A stretch of 64,000 nucleotides of DNA from Erythrocercus mccallii (Eukaryota; Chordata; Aves; Passeriformes; Dicruridae). Below, in pieces: positions 47,066 through 59,425 of this stretch (position 1 is its first letter; each line of letters starts with the position of its first letter). The notes beneath the pieces are model-generated. The model saw nothing but the letters and a program-made list of their open reading frames with translations. It had not been told where the DNA came from and searched no databases. The translations under genes and the position numbers were made by a program. The stretch spans positions 510,568-574,567 of the forward strand of contig VZRG01000359.1 of the NCBI GenBank assembly GCA_013397435.1, given 5' to 3'.

Positions 47066-50000
47066 GGCTGAAGCTTTCAAGCTGTGCTAAGTGAGCTGTT
47101 GGGCAGGAATTTTCCTGGTAAAATGGTAAAGTGTGCAGGTAAAGTGTTTCAAATGCATAAGTATATGGTGACTCATTCTCAGTAAACCAAAACAGAACAA
47201 AACCCCCTTATCTCATTCAGACTAATGCCAGACACAACTTTTATTGTCTCCTTGGTTACAGACCAGCTGTTTCATCTTGCTCTGCTTACTATCATACGAA
47301 TAAGCCCTGAATAAGCATTCCAAAATTACAATGGTGAAATAGCCGTGGTACTTGCTGGGTGGGGGAAAGGCTGGAAGAGAGCCAAGGGGAGTATGATGTT
47401 TTACATTTATGAGATTTGCAATTATTTACCTTGCATTTTTTTATCATATTGGTAAAACAGTTCTTTCAAAACTATATAAAAAAGATATTTGGCTATAACT
47501 TCACCAGGAGATGGCTATTGGCAGTGTTGTAAAGTGTGCATCTGTTCTTAGCCATCTTCTAATGTAATATACTTATCATATGGAAAGGCAATTCTGTAAA
47601 AACACCAAGAGATATTTTTATAATCTTTTTAGGATAAAAATGGTGGTGTGGAGTCATGCAAGGAAAAAATGATAGGAAATCTTACAGGAAAATAGATTTT
47701 TTTTCAGGTGAGATGAATTTTTTACGGTTCTCCATTATGTTTCCTTTGAAAAAAATAGCCATGAAAAGACTGCAGAAGCACATATTCAAATTCTGCAAAC
47801 CCTTCCATTTAAATAAATGGTTTTTTTCTAGGATGCACAGTTTACTTCAGAGACTTTTGCCTCGCCTCAACTATTGATTGAATATTTTGAATCAGAACAC
47901 AATGTTGTTGTGGCTTTAAATTTCCATGTGTGTTTACAAACCACATCCTTAAAAATACATAAATAAGGTTATGGGTTTTTTTCTGATTAAAACGCTGTCA
48001 ACTGATAACCCTTATGACAGAAGTCTTTTGCTTATCCATAGATCATATACAAGTATAAGCAGCAATATAATCTTGAATAGCATGAGAACAGTATGCACAA
48101 GGCACAGGACACAAGGCACAACCGTAGCATAAACAGATAGTTATCAACAAAGTATGATACTGACGTAATCCAGCAATGTGCCAAATGAAAGGATGCCAGA
48201 AAAATTGCAACAGTTCATTAACAAGTGTTTCAAGCTCAAAAGTCACCAGGTGACTTACTTGCCTGACTTGAGTGTTTGTTCATGTCTCTCTTTGCAGCAA
48301 GTCTCCTTCTTAATGAACTTTTGGGAGTGGTCATACAATATAGCCATCAGTGGAGCCCTGTCTACATTAAATGGTTCTGGATTTATGGCCCTCTCCTCTT
48401 AACAGGACACTTATAGAGAGAAATGTTTCCATTATTCTTGAACAAGAATTCATTTGCTCAGGTGCTTATAAAACAGTAATCAATTTGTTATCTAGGAATC
48501 TAAATAGAAATGAAAAGGCTCTAGGTCAAATAGAAAAGACCAGAAGAAATCTTGAAATAGTTCATCTTGTTCTCATCTCTGTAATTCCTTTAATAACTAC
48601 TGCAAGTTTTCTTAATGAGGATTATTCTACTGTCAGACAAAATGTAGGAGCAGCTGTACAAGCTTCAAACTCATTCACCTGTAGTTCAAAGCATCCTAAA
48701 CAGAGAAGCAGGGACATCTCTGAGGCAGAGAGGCAAACTCAGTCATTAAGTTACACTGAGTCTTCCTGCTGAGGTTGGTGGCAGAGGTGGGTTCTTTCTG
48801 GGTAGGTATCTTTGACTGACAGACCAGCCCACTCTCAGAAGAGGCTGCTCCTTGGTTGCTGCTAACCTACACCAGTTGCAAGTTAACCATCTCCTCTTAT
48901 GCTATATTTTCAAATTACTGTTCAAAAGCATTTGCAGACTGATCTCTGCAGTGCCCTTGCCAGGTGCTCATAACCAAGGAAACTGAATCATAACTAGGTG
49001 ACGGAGTAAATCTTTTGCAGCTGGGAGCACAGTTGATATCTCTTCACTGCCATTGAGTGCCAATAAGCTTGATCTTGCTTAACATTTATTGCCTTTGTTT
49101 CGGGCACTTACAAGTCTTTGTATCTCCTGCTGCTATGTAGTGAAGGTACTCCTGCTTCCTGCTCCAGCTTGCTCAGTAGATAAGCTCACCTGCTGAATTC
49201 ATGTGCAGTGTGATCACTGAGTTCTGTCTTGAATCTCTGTCCTCAGCATGCCATAAACTTTTCTTCATAAGTAAAGGTTAATGAAATGAGGACTGTGACT
49301 GGAGCTTTATGGCAGAACTTTTTCTCTAATTCCTTGTTTCCAGTTTCTGTTGATATCAGAGGTGATTTTTCTAAGCCTCAGCTCTAGAAGTCACCTTGCA
49401 TTCCTCTCTCTCCTCTTTGCAGATATCAAAACTGTTCTAAACTGCAAGTACCCAACAAAGACAGTAACTGGCACTTAAATTTTTAGATTATTAAAATGCT
49501 TGTCTGGCCTCTTACCTTCAGTAGTGGTTAATGAAACTTTTCTAGTATTATCAATACCTTTTTTTCCCTCTTTCAAACACACCACAGAAAATAGAATTGT
49601 TACCTCGATGAGACCTACTTAGTCACAGAGATGTGACTTGAGCTGTTTTAATTTTTACATATTTTCTCAGTTCTGTGACTGAGGAAATAGCGTTTTGCCT
49701 TGATCGAATTGATAATTGTGCACCTTCATGTTAATCAGATAGGAATTTTCAGAAATTTTGTCTATTCCTCCTGTTCTTTATTGGGAGCCACTTAAAGGTC
49801 AGGATGGGAGGGTAAGATTACTGTAACAAAATCTGTTCTGAATACAAAAGAGAACTTCTGTCTGTGATGCTATTAATCCAACACCCTTTACAAACACTGT
49901 ACTTACAGTTAAGTAAAACAGCATAAATATGGGAGAAATAACCAGAAAGGACTTTTAGGCTCTAGTCTGAATTGTCTGAAGAACGTTCTGCTTCTAAGCT

Positions 50001-53000
50001 TAAGTCCCTTTGTACAGAGGGATTGCATGCAAACTCCCGTCCTATTTATAGAGAATCACTTTTCAGTTATCATCAATAACTGAAATGTCATCACTCCTAA
50101 AGGGTGGCAATGACCAAAGTTGTTTATCTTTGGAATGATGTGGCAAATCCCCTTGCCTCCTGTCTTCTACCAGATTCTACTTTTTCATTTTTAAGAATTC
50201 ATTTTAATTTTTTTTGTTTTTCTTTTTAAATTTGAAAACAGAGGGAAGCAATGCCTAGCTCAACTTTAAGTGTTAATTATTCAGAAAAGTTCTGCTGAGT
50301 CTGTCTTGGAATATAGTATACTTAAAGACATTCTTAATAGTGAAAAATATCAGAAAATCATTGTGAGTGAACTGAATAACCTCAAGTAATGAAAATATAG
50401 CGGAATATAAGATTGCTAATAGAAATAATATGCAAAATAATACTGGGATTACAAATGAGTTTCTGTTTTACATAAGGAGCAGGCAAGTTCAAAGTGAAGC
50501 TGATATTGGAGTGCTTTTGTTTCTAACAGAAAGACCAATTCAACACTGTATTGTAACCATGAAAGGGTGTGGGCTACCCTAGAATAGATCAGGCAAGGTG
50601 TTTGCAAGTGAAAAGTGTTTGTACGCTTGTGGAAAGGCACTGAGGACATCCCTGGAGTGCTGTATATGGCCTGGAAATGTTTGTTCAAGATTCTTTCTAC
50701 TTTGTTCTCTATCTACATTCTTCCCAGCCAAGGTCTGTGCTAGATAGAATATATTTATTGACATAGCAACAAGTCTGAGCTGTCACTGGCAAAAAAAGTA
50801 GACCTCAGGTAAAGTTATAAAACCAGATAAACTTGGACATATTGACTTCAGTGGGCAAAATGCATAGTATCTTGTGTGAAAAGGTAGAGATCAGACATGA
50901 TTCTCATGTTCAGGCATTACAACTTTTATGATTCTCTAAACATGTTAAGGGAGAATCATGTCAGGAGTTTGTATATTTAGGATATTGTACTCTGAAGTTG
51001 AAATTTTGCTTATTTTATGAATCTAAAGTAATTGAACTGTTCTAGATTGGCAACACAGAAGAATGGCAGCCAGTGAGTAATTTCTAAAAATCTACTGTAG
51101 AGAGAACAATGTGGGGTTTTTCAGTTCAGTTTTATCAGTATATCTACCCTGGATAAAATCAGTTAATCTAGTGGAGTTTGCTCTACATAGACTTTTAATC
51201 TTTGATCTCTGTAATTCCCTTGCCTTTAGCTGTGATATAGAAACAGGCTGAAAGAGAACAAAGCCTTCTTAACCGCTTAGGAACCAAATGCAGACTACTG
51301 ACCCACTTCAAGGAATAAAACCCATTTTGACATACCACTGCCTGAGATGGCCTGCACTTTAGAACACAGGGGGTTTAGATTATCTCCAATGTGGCAGACT
51401 TAACGGGAGCTGCCTGGCCAACTTTATCATATCTACCCAACATAATGCATCAAAAAGGTAATACAATATATAATTTTCACAGTATTACCTTCCCTTGGAC
51501 TGATTGTTGTAAATGTTGGGAAAATACCATGGGATTTTGGTACATCTACTCATTCAGGAATGGAAAGCATGTGTGCAGGAGGTGGTAGTGTATTCTACCC
51601 ACATGGTGGAAACACTGGAATATACTTGGGACTAAAAGGTAGAAGGCATTATAAACAGATACCTGAGCCATCCTGCTTCCATCTCTCACAGGTACTTTGA
51701 TTAAGGAGAGATATGTCCTTTGTCTGCATATTAACAGAAAGCCATAAGTTCCTCAATCCATGTTAAAATACAGTGTTTCTGACAGACTTGTGATTGATGG
51801 ATAGCTTCAACTTTTTGAATACTGGTAAGAAGTGCTGTAAAGTACAGCTCAGTTAATGAATTACTTCTTCCTTTAGTATTCATATTGGACCAACACCAAC
51901 TTGGAAATGATTAATGAGGCCACTTGTCAATAAATCCCTGTCTCATCAAAGAAAATTATAAACTTAGGTTGCAGAGTGGTATGTGAGTCACTACTGAATT
52001 TCTTCACTGGAAAGAGTTCATTAGACTTATCTTGGGTTTTCAAGGCCCTTTCACATTTGCGTAACAGTCGTGGTTCATGGTCTCTCTTTATCAGCCATTT
52101 CCTACAAGTGAGTCTGGAATCTCTGGCAGAATTTCTTGCATTAGTCCTAGGGGAACAATCAGTCTGATTTCTTCTCTGCCATTTGTCTGTGCAGATATCT
52201 TTTGCAGGTCAGGGTGTTTACATACTGCACAGCATTGAAGTGGAAGTTATGGACTTGACACTTGAGCTGGCCTTGTGCAGCAGAGCTGACAGTGGTCAAG
52301 AAGGTTTGGTTTGGAGTCTGAGCCAGTAAAACCTTATCGTGTCTGAGCCAGCACTGACATTTTTTTCAGTACATTGATGGTTCTGGTCCAAGTGATATGT
52401 TTGTTCTTCGCTGTACGTCACTGAACTTGTTTCTTTTAGCATCAGTCTTTATCTAACAGTAATATAAAACTCTGTACCCACAGTCATCTCAAACTACAGA
52501 TAAAAAATCACCTAATCCTCTCTTAAGTTGTGTTGATATTTATAACTGGATGTGGTACATTTCATATCAAAAACAAGAGGAAACTATTCTTCTCTTTTTT
52601 TCATACATTTTTGTCTTGCTTCTTGCTTGTGATCTTATAATGGCCATCTCATTTGAAATAAATGAACAAGCTGAAAAGAGAAAATAAAAATGTAAATAAG
52701 CACAAAAAAATCAAAGAGTTTCTTACTAATCTTGCTGAGTTAATACCAGATATACTTAGTTGGTATTAAATATTTAAAAGAATGTAGACATGTAAGACAT
52801 GTACTAAGTGTTGCCATTTGGGTGCCACTGCAGTTTTTTCCCTACAGTTTTGCATTTTCTTTGTAATGGCTACATTTTTGTCCTTTGAACATAACAAAAC
52901 TTTTCTAAAGTTCACAAGTAGTTAGGATTTCTGAAGTCTGAATTTCTTAAGTATAATTCCCATGCAAAAGAATAGCTAAGAGCTATGCATGCCACTCCCA

Positions 53001-55185
53001 GTAATTTTGTGAAAAGAATTATCATATACACATGATCTTTGCTTCTGTTTCTTCTCCAAACATAACAAGATTTATTAACCTACTGATCATTGTTTGTGGC
53101 ACGTTGTCATCAAAAATGTCAGAGCTGATGGGTTATAAAGCAATATTTCAGGTCTTAAAGGGCTGATCAGCCTTTAGTGCATCTGTGCCATACACAGGAA
53201 CAAGAATGTTTGCCTTTGCCTGCTGGGGCTTCTTGGGCATTCAGTGCCCTATAGAAATGTAAATTAACAGTTCATGTTCTAGAACAGTTCATGTTTGCTA
53301 GAGAAAAGTTTTTCTAGAATTTTGTTATTCAGCTGTTGTACATTCAGCAATACAGAGGATGATTATAAGGCCATTGGTTTCCAATTCATTGGTAAAACCT
53401 CTCCCAGTAATGTTCTTGCTACAGAAAACCTGACTCTTGTAGAAAGATTGAAATTAACTTTGTCACCATTTTCTTAACATCAGTAGAGCATGACAGCACT
53501 CCAAAACCACACATATTGAATCTGTATATATTGCATCTGTATATGCTCACAGGTCTGTTAGCATGACTTTTTTTCTTGTCCTTGTGTGTGATGCCCAGTG
53601 GACTTTAAAATACACTCTGCTGAAGCTTAACATAAGATATTATTGCTGCCTCTCACTTGTGAAATTAGCAGTGTTGTGTTAGCTTGTCTCCTGGGACTTT
53701 GCTTTTAGGAACAGAACAAAGTGAACACACAAAGAGTTCGAAAGGAGTTTTGTTTGTTTCATGTCAAAGGTATTTTGCAGAGCCACTAGTGTGGGTGAAA
53801 AATATTAATGCTGTGATCTAGGACTTCAACTTGGTTGAATCCCAAGCTTTTTGGCCCAGATCTGGATTTTAGGGTTATGCCTTTACATCAAGGAAGGACA
53901 CTGGTTTTTACTGATGTTCAAAACCTATGAGTGGAGACCAGGAAGAGCTCACTTCTGATCCTATTTTATAATGGGTTAATTCTCTTTCAATTTATAAATA
54001 ATAATGGTGGTGGTTTTCATAATTTAGAAAACAAAAAGCAAGTTAGAGAAGGAAGGAGTATTATTTAAACAAAGATTTGAGACACATTAGAAATAGGCAT
54101 TGAAGTTGAATTTACAGTGGATACTTTTTTATCTGTAGAAGATAAGTGTGTTGCTAAAATTATTACAGATATTCAAAGAATAATAAAAGTAATAAATCAT
54201 GAAGGCAATGCACATGCTAATTATATACTTAAGCGTGTATGTTCCTCACGTTGTGCTGCGGCATTACACCGAGTTGATTTGCTCCATGCAGTGACATGGG
54301 CATAGGAGCCAGTGGCATCTCTGTCTGAACATGTAGCTCTCTGGAGGAGAAAGTGTGCAGCTCCTGGGCTTCCGAGCTGTGCTCTCTGCTGGTCCCATCT
54401 CTTCCAGTCATTTCTGGCAGGCTGGGTGGAAGCAGCCATGTGTTCTGAGAGGAGCTGCTCTGGTGCTATGGTACTGGACTCCCTTAGGAGTCCATCACAA
54501 TTTGGGACACAAGATCTCTGGGATAAAGCAGTGTTCCAGTATGTGTTGTAAATAAGTATTGTATCCTTCAGCTTTTTTCTTATTTTTACTTAGTTACAGC
54601 AGAACTAGGGTGAAATGGAACAGTACACAAGGCTCTGAAAACCTACATAAACTATTTTCTGTTCTCACTGCTGGTGTTCTGTAAATCTCATGAGTGACCA
54701 CAAGTTGCCGCATGAGAGAATTCCCATAGGAGGCTGTGTTTATGTTGCCCAACTACTTTATCCAGCCACAGCACCATCCTCAGATCTCTTTTCTTGGCAC
54801 TTTTTATTGTGGTAAGCAGAACACTCTTGCTGGCTGGCTGCTTTTCTGCTTAGTAAAAGCTACAAGCATCTTCTCCTGAATTACCCTTCACACTGGAGAA
54901 TTATCAGGACTTTGAGCCTCAAAAGTATTATAGCATGGGATATCATCATGGCCAAGTTCTTATGAAGTTTCCTGGCCTATAGAGGACTCTCTACTGGGAA
55001 AATAAGGAGACACTCGTGTCCTGGAGTAACTTTGTAATGCTTGTATCCCTAATCTTCTCTTCTGTTTATGTTGGATATTAAGTTCTGCACCTTTAAGACT
55101 GGTTCTGAGAGCACAGGGGGGAGAAGAAGCATGGAATTTGTTTGCGGAAACTGCACTCACTCCTCTGCATCCTTCACACAGACAG
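47066..55185. other. Long unique noncoding stretch
   Basis: About 8 kb without a recognisable gene, RNA or transposon. The longest open frame (48,371-48,772, +, 133 codons) is near the chance maximum for this much AT-rich DNA and shows no domain. About 54,240-54,560 is locally GC-richer and open on both strands. An imperfect 15-bp tandem repeat lies at 53,514-53,543. Confidence 0.5.
53514..53543. repeat. 15-bp tandem duplication
   Basis: TATTGAATCTGTATA is followed directly by TATTGCATCTGTATA, one difference in 15. A small slippage duplication. Confidence 0.88.
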
Positions 55186-55643
55186 TGTTGTGGCATGGAC
55201 AGTGAGAGAGAGCTCTCCTTTGCTTTTTGGTTAGTTTTTTAGCTGACTGAGGCAGAGAGGTTCCCTAGACTGTAGTTTTTCTTTTTCTTAGAACTATTTA
55301 AACCTGCTTGAGACTAAAAACCCAGAAAAACACCAAGGGCTCGCACTTACAGCCCACCAGTGGCCAGGACACTGCAATCCAGCACAGGAGGGACTGATAA
55401 AAGACTGAGCAAGCTGAGCTACCCCCCAGAAAAGGACTCTCTGAATATCCCATCTCTTCAAAACTGCGAGAAGTTTTATTGTTTTATGCTCGTGAATCCT
55501 TTGCTTGTTAAATAAACAGTTTTTTCCACTTTTCTCCAAAGAAACCTTTTCCCAAACCACTTAAGAGGGAAACTGCTTAGATTTACTTTCTAGAAAGACC
55601 CCATTCAGAAGTTTCCTCCCAAAGTTTGCCCTAAACCAAGGCA
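55186..55643 (+). mobile_element. Probable solo LTR, avian ERVL-like
   Basis: The sequence has the layout of an avian ERV LTR about 458 bp long. It begins TGTTGTGGCATGGACAGTG and has a pyrimidine-rich block near 55,275-55,290. A middle section follows with AGACTAAAAACCCAG, CACCAAGGGCTCGCAC and GATAAAAGACTGAG. A polyadenylation signal AATAAA lies at 55511-55516, then TTTTTTCCACTTTTCTCCAA and AAACCTTTTCCCAAACC. It ends with AGACCCCATTCAGAAGTTTC, CCCAAAGTTTGCCCTAAACC and a CA. These blocks in this order match my memory of ERVL-type LTRs in birds. No gag, pol or env homology and no second LTR are nearby, which suggests recombination to a solo LTR. I found no clear 5-bp target duplication, so both ends are approximate. 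Confidence 0.6.
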
Positions 55644-57661
55644 ACTCAGAAATAGAAAAGGTGACAAAATCCATTTTACAAACTAGGGAATAAGGCATGT
55701 GGCAGGGAGACAGAAAATGCTTCTGGGGAAAGGAATTTTGTAGGATCTGGTATTTTGTGAGCTGAAGGGAGCTGACTACACTGCACACCCTCCCTATATT
55801 CACCCTGGGGAACTTTCACCAGAAATTTGACTTCAGTAAAGTAAACTGGAGGCAGCCTGGTTTTGTGCAGTTCCCTGACCATGCTGCTGCAGTTCAGACA
55901 CTATTTGAATACACATGTGGGATTTCATTTTCTTTTCCAATCAAAACTTGCTGTTTGCCTGGGTAGTGCAGTTCTCTGCCACTGAAGTTATTGTTATGTA
56001 CATCAGGCAAGAAAAGGCTCTCTGGGTATAAGGGCTCAGGAATGTGCTGGCAGTCTGGGAAAGGACAGCTAAGGAAAAGCAGCATTTTGTTAGATTTGGC
56101 CTATTGCATTCAGGACAGTTATTGCTCTGGAGCACATCGGGACAGTTCACCTTGGAAAGTTTTCATTTTTTTGTCTATGTTTGTCTTTGATACTCATCTG
56201 GGGTTTTGATGATTTTCTTCCACTGAACTTATGTTTACTCAGTCCAAGGGTACTCAGAGCTCCTCATTATAGTGCCTGTTGCTAAAACCATGCCTAAATG
56301 GCACTACATATTTCATGCTGACCTCTCTCACTTGAAATCCAACGTTTGGCACACCACTAAAACTGAAACAATTTGCAGACTGGTAATCTGTTGCTAGCAA
56401 CTGCCTGAATAGGCTCAGCCAAAACACATGCCTTTGTTCTGGTTTTATGAGAGGGGGAGGAATTGACCCCACTGAAAAGAGATAGCAGAGCTGTTGCTTA
56501 TTGATCCTTCTGGATTTTAGCCTCTGGGTACAGGAAAGTAAAGTAACCTTGGCAGAAAATTAATACAGTGAAGTTGCAACATATGTTCATATATGTTTTT
56601 CATGTAGTTGCTCAAAAAGCAGTGGCAAAGTTAGGAAGAATACTCATGAATCCTGATTCCCAGTTCCTGACATTGTGCACTGTAAGTGCTCTATACATAT
56701 ATTGCTTTTTATAAGGAGTATCTGAAGCCAGCCAGGTAGGTATAGCAGGCTTGAGATTTGCAGTGTCCTATTTCCTGGACTTCTCCTCTCTATTTCTCCT
56801 CTATTCTTAAAAGATTCTTGGTTTTCATTTCTATCTCCTTCTTTTGTTTGTTTTCCTTCCATTTCTGACCTTTGCAAGTATTGAATATCTCCTGTGGGAG
56901 TAAGCCCAGCCACATGTGCATGCAATGGTGGTTTATTTTTATTGGAGTCATTGCCTGTGACTGTTATTCATTAATATAGGAAGAACTGCACTAACAAACT
57001 GCTCTGAGAGCTTTTTTTTCTGTTGTAAAAAGACCTGTTTTGCCCACAGTCATAGAGAGTATCTACTGCCATCATTAAGACGTTGAGAGCTCAGAGCTCA
57101 GACACTAGTACTGCCTCCTGAATGTCCTCTTGTGTCTGGTGTTGCAAAGCACAATCTCAGCACCTCAGCTTCTCTGCATGGTGTCTCATGGTTCTCAACC
57201 ATATGTCCACCTCTCTGCCACCTAAGCAACTCAACTGACCTCTGCTTGGGGAAGAATTTGTGGTTGCACGAAGTGCAAGCACAGTCATGGCTACTACTAC
57301 ATACTCTTAGGATAACAGAGTGTAGAACCAGAACATCACCAAACCAGGTCTGCCTGAATGAAATGCTGATTCAGAAAAGACATGTAAAAAGTACTATAAA
57401 ATGCTTCTATCTCACTTGCACTTCTAGCCTTCACACTGGATAAGTAATCCTCATTTTATTTTCAAGTTGTCACATATTTCTGTGTTATCATGAGCAAAAC
57501 CATGATGTCCCAGAATTCCTGGTATTTCTTTAAGATGAATATCTAGCATAAATAATAAAACTGTTGGTAGTTAAATTAGGAACATAGGCTTAACATAAAT
57601 GTAAGCTAGAACTTAGGTTTGTAAGCAGCCTAAATAATTTCACAGAGGTTTAGAATTAATT
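55644..57661. other. Unique noncoding DNA, possible MIR scrap
   Basis: No gene recognised. On the minus strand about 56,645-56,745 contains TACCTACCTGGCTGGCTTCA and, further on, ATGTATAGAGCACTTACAGTGC, which resembles the MIR 3' half (TACCTACCTCATAGGG ... ATGTAAAGCGCTTAGAACAGTGC). The match is loose. Confidence 0.35.
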
Positions 57662-57667
57662 TTTATT
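57662..57667 (-). terminator. Possible polyadenylation signal for the 57.9-kb exon candidate
   Basis: AATAAA on the minus strand (TTTATT on plus), about 216 bases past the stop of the candidate exon. The hexamer is frequent in AT-rich DNA, so it only supports the exon if that is shown to be real. Confidence 0.15.
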
Positions 57668-57686
57668 ACTTAACCACTTCTGAGAG

Positions 57687-57730
57687 TGGAGCACAGAGAG
57701 GAAACTGAAGTGATCTGCCTAGGCTTACAC
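57687..57730 (-). repeat. MIR-like SINE remnant
   Basis: TGGAGCACAGAGAGGAAACTG and AGTGATCTGCCTAGGCTTACAC match the reverse of the MIR core and its neighbour (GAGGCACAGAGAGGTTAAGTGACTTGCCCAAGGTCACAC). The order and spacing are right, with many substitutions as expected of an ancient copy. Confidence 0.5.
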
Positions 57731-57882
57731 AAAATAATATATGATCATATCCTAGAAGTTACTGCTAGGATGAAACAAAAAGACAAGAAGTGATTTACCT
57801 GAAATTTTGCTATTCTTACATAGCTTCATGATTGCCAGAGATTTTTTTTAAAATATTTCAAAAGCTCTGCTTCACGCTAGCA

Positions 57883-58112
57883 CTAGCACTGACTCTTATA
57901 ATTATGGTAATCTGTTGGAATCTGGCTGAGAAAGTTTGATCTCTTTGATATTAATTTACATTTGTTAGTATAAGTGTCATGCTGATATTTCAGGATAGAG
58001 ATTTCTTTGAATTCTTTCTCCCATGCTGAATCCATTTCATGTTTTCCCTTGAGCTTTTGAAGACTCTCTTTATTAGTTTTCTTACTCAAATCAGCACTTG
58101 TTGCTGTTTTCC
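57883..58112 (-). CDS. Candidate terminal coding exon (minus strand), protein not recognised
   Basis: On the minus strand an acceptor (CACTTAAGACATTTTTACAG, with a branch-point-like CTTAAG) is followed by two bases and 75 open codons to TAG. The peptide begins KTATSADLSKKTNKES, continues KHEMDSAWEKEFKEIS and ends FLSQIPTDYHNYKSQC. It is hydrophilic and rich in K and E, with one W, and could form a helix in its first half. No family is recognised. The minus strand here is rich in A, which by itself favours K, N and E, and open frames of this length are expected many times by chance in the window. The exon would be spliced from sequence to the right. An alternative is that it is noncoding. Confidence 0.25.
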
Positions 58113-58872
58113 CTGTAAAAATGTCTTAAGTGCATCTGCATTTCTCCCTCCCTCACTTTTTCTTAAGATGATAAATAGGGAATTCTTGGCTTTGCACTCT
58201 TAGCAATGTTTTTTATATATGAAATTTGTATGTATTGCACTAAAAGAAAATAAACAGATGTGCTGCTGAATTTTGAGGGATTGAGACGACAGCAGGATGG
58301 TCAGTTGCTTTTTGTGTCCATTCACTCTGCTGTTTTTTCCAGATGTGTGTTAATAGGCATTTTTAGGATGTACAGAAACTCTGCTTGCCTACTTTTCTGC
58401 ACTAATTGGTTTGGATTTATGGAATGCCTCTCATAAACTGTCTCTAGTTGCCATTGTTGCTTTTCCATAAAGTACTAGAAAGGAAACTTGTTCCTAAACA
58501 TTTTCCTCTGGGTGGGATTTTCTTGTGGGGGAAGAGGAGATACAATCCATTTAAACTGTTCTATAAAGAATTTTATTGAGTTGTGGCCCATTAACCTGGC
58601 CTTGATGAAAGCTTTTTCAAACAGCTGGACTTCAAAGAACCACATCTCTTAGGTGCTATGTGTGGCACAAATTAAATTGTAGTTTTCTAAGAAATTGTTT
58701 TAATCCAAATGATGATTGTTTTTTAATTTTTTTGCTTGTTTTTGTTTTTGCATTTATGAAAGCAGTAGGGACTCCATGTCTACTCCCAGTACTGGGGCAT
58801 GTTTGTAGCCCCACTTCTCATAGTTCCCTCTCTAGTGCCTAGGACAGCTTAAGCATGCCCAGTTCCAATACA
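58113..58872. other. Unique noncoding DNA
   Basis: AT-rich, nothing recognisable. I looked for a minus-strand exon upstream of the 57.9-kb candidate and found none that was convincing. Confidence 0.45.
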
Positions 58873-58916
58873 CTTCTTCTTTTTTCTTCTTTTTTTTTTT
58901 CCTTTTTTTTTTTTTT
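58873..58916 (+). repeat. 44-base pure pyrimidine tract followed by ACAG
   Basis: CTT units merge into T runs broken by CC, without any purine for 44 bases, then ACAG at 58917-58920. It has the form of an unusually strong splice acceptor but may equally be a low-complexity T/C repeat. The next 45 codons are open in one frame (ETTCVGSRSL...) but end in a stop and look hydrophobic and non-specific. Confidence 0.85.
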
Positions 58917-58920
58917 ACAG

Positions 58921-59310
58921 GGAGACTACATGTGTGGGGTCTAGATCTTTGGGAAGACTGAAGAATGACTGCATATGTCTCTTTTTCTTAGCCTGTCTGG
59001 TTTACCTCCTTATTCCCAATAATAGCACAGCCTGCCCAGCCTGTAGCCTTTCTTACTGACAAGTGTATGGGTGTAGACAGTACAGCTGGAGTGGCTGAGC
59101 TTTCTTCTGCTTGAAAGGGGAAAATTTGTGCATAGAGAGCTTTTGCTTGCAGTGGGGTTTGAAGGAAGATACAAAGCAGGGGATAATTGTTTCCATAAGA
59201 AAACACAAGGTCAAACTCTACAGTGATTTGCTTATGTAGGCAATAGGATTTAATAATGTTAGTCAGATTTTGGTACTGATATCACCTATATAATCTTTAC
59301 AACTGTCTTT
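58921..59310. other. Unique noncoding DNA
   Basis: Nothing recognisable beyond the possible acceptor at its left edge. Confidence 0.45.
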
Positions 59311-59425
59311 AATTTCTGAGCTTCAATTTACCCAAGTGCGTAATGGGGTTATTTTTTCCCCACCCTTCTAAGGCCATTTTAAAATCTATAAATGAGGTAC
59401 CATATAAGCACAAAATGCTGTTATC
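59311..59425 (+). repeat. MIR-like SINE remnant
   Basis: TTTCTGAGCTTCAATTTACC, GTAATGGGGTTATT, then AAATGAGGTACCATATAAGC and ACAAAATGCTG follow the MIR 3' half in order (CTGAGCCTCAGTTTCCTCATCTGTAAAATGGGGATAAT ... TTAAATGAGATAATGCATGTAAAGCACTTAG). It is the longest of the MIR-like pieces. Divergence is high, so the family call rests on memory of the consensus. Confidence 0.5.

Noticed and set aside
48371..48772. 133-codon open frame on the plus strand
   Set aside because: About one frame of this length is expected by chance in this much AT-rich sequence. It contains no recognisable domain and no usable splice or promoter context.
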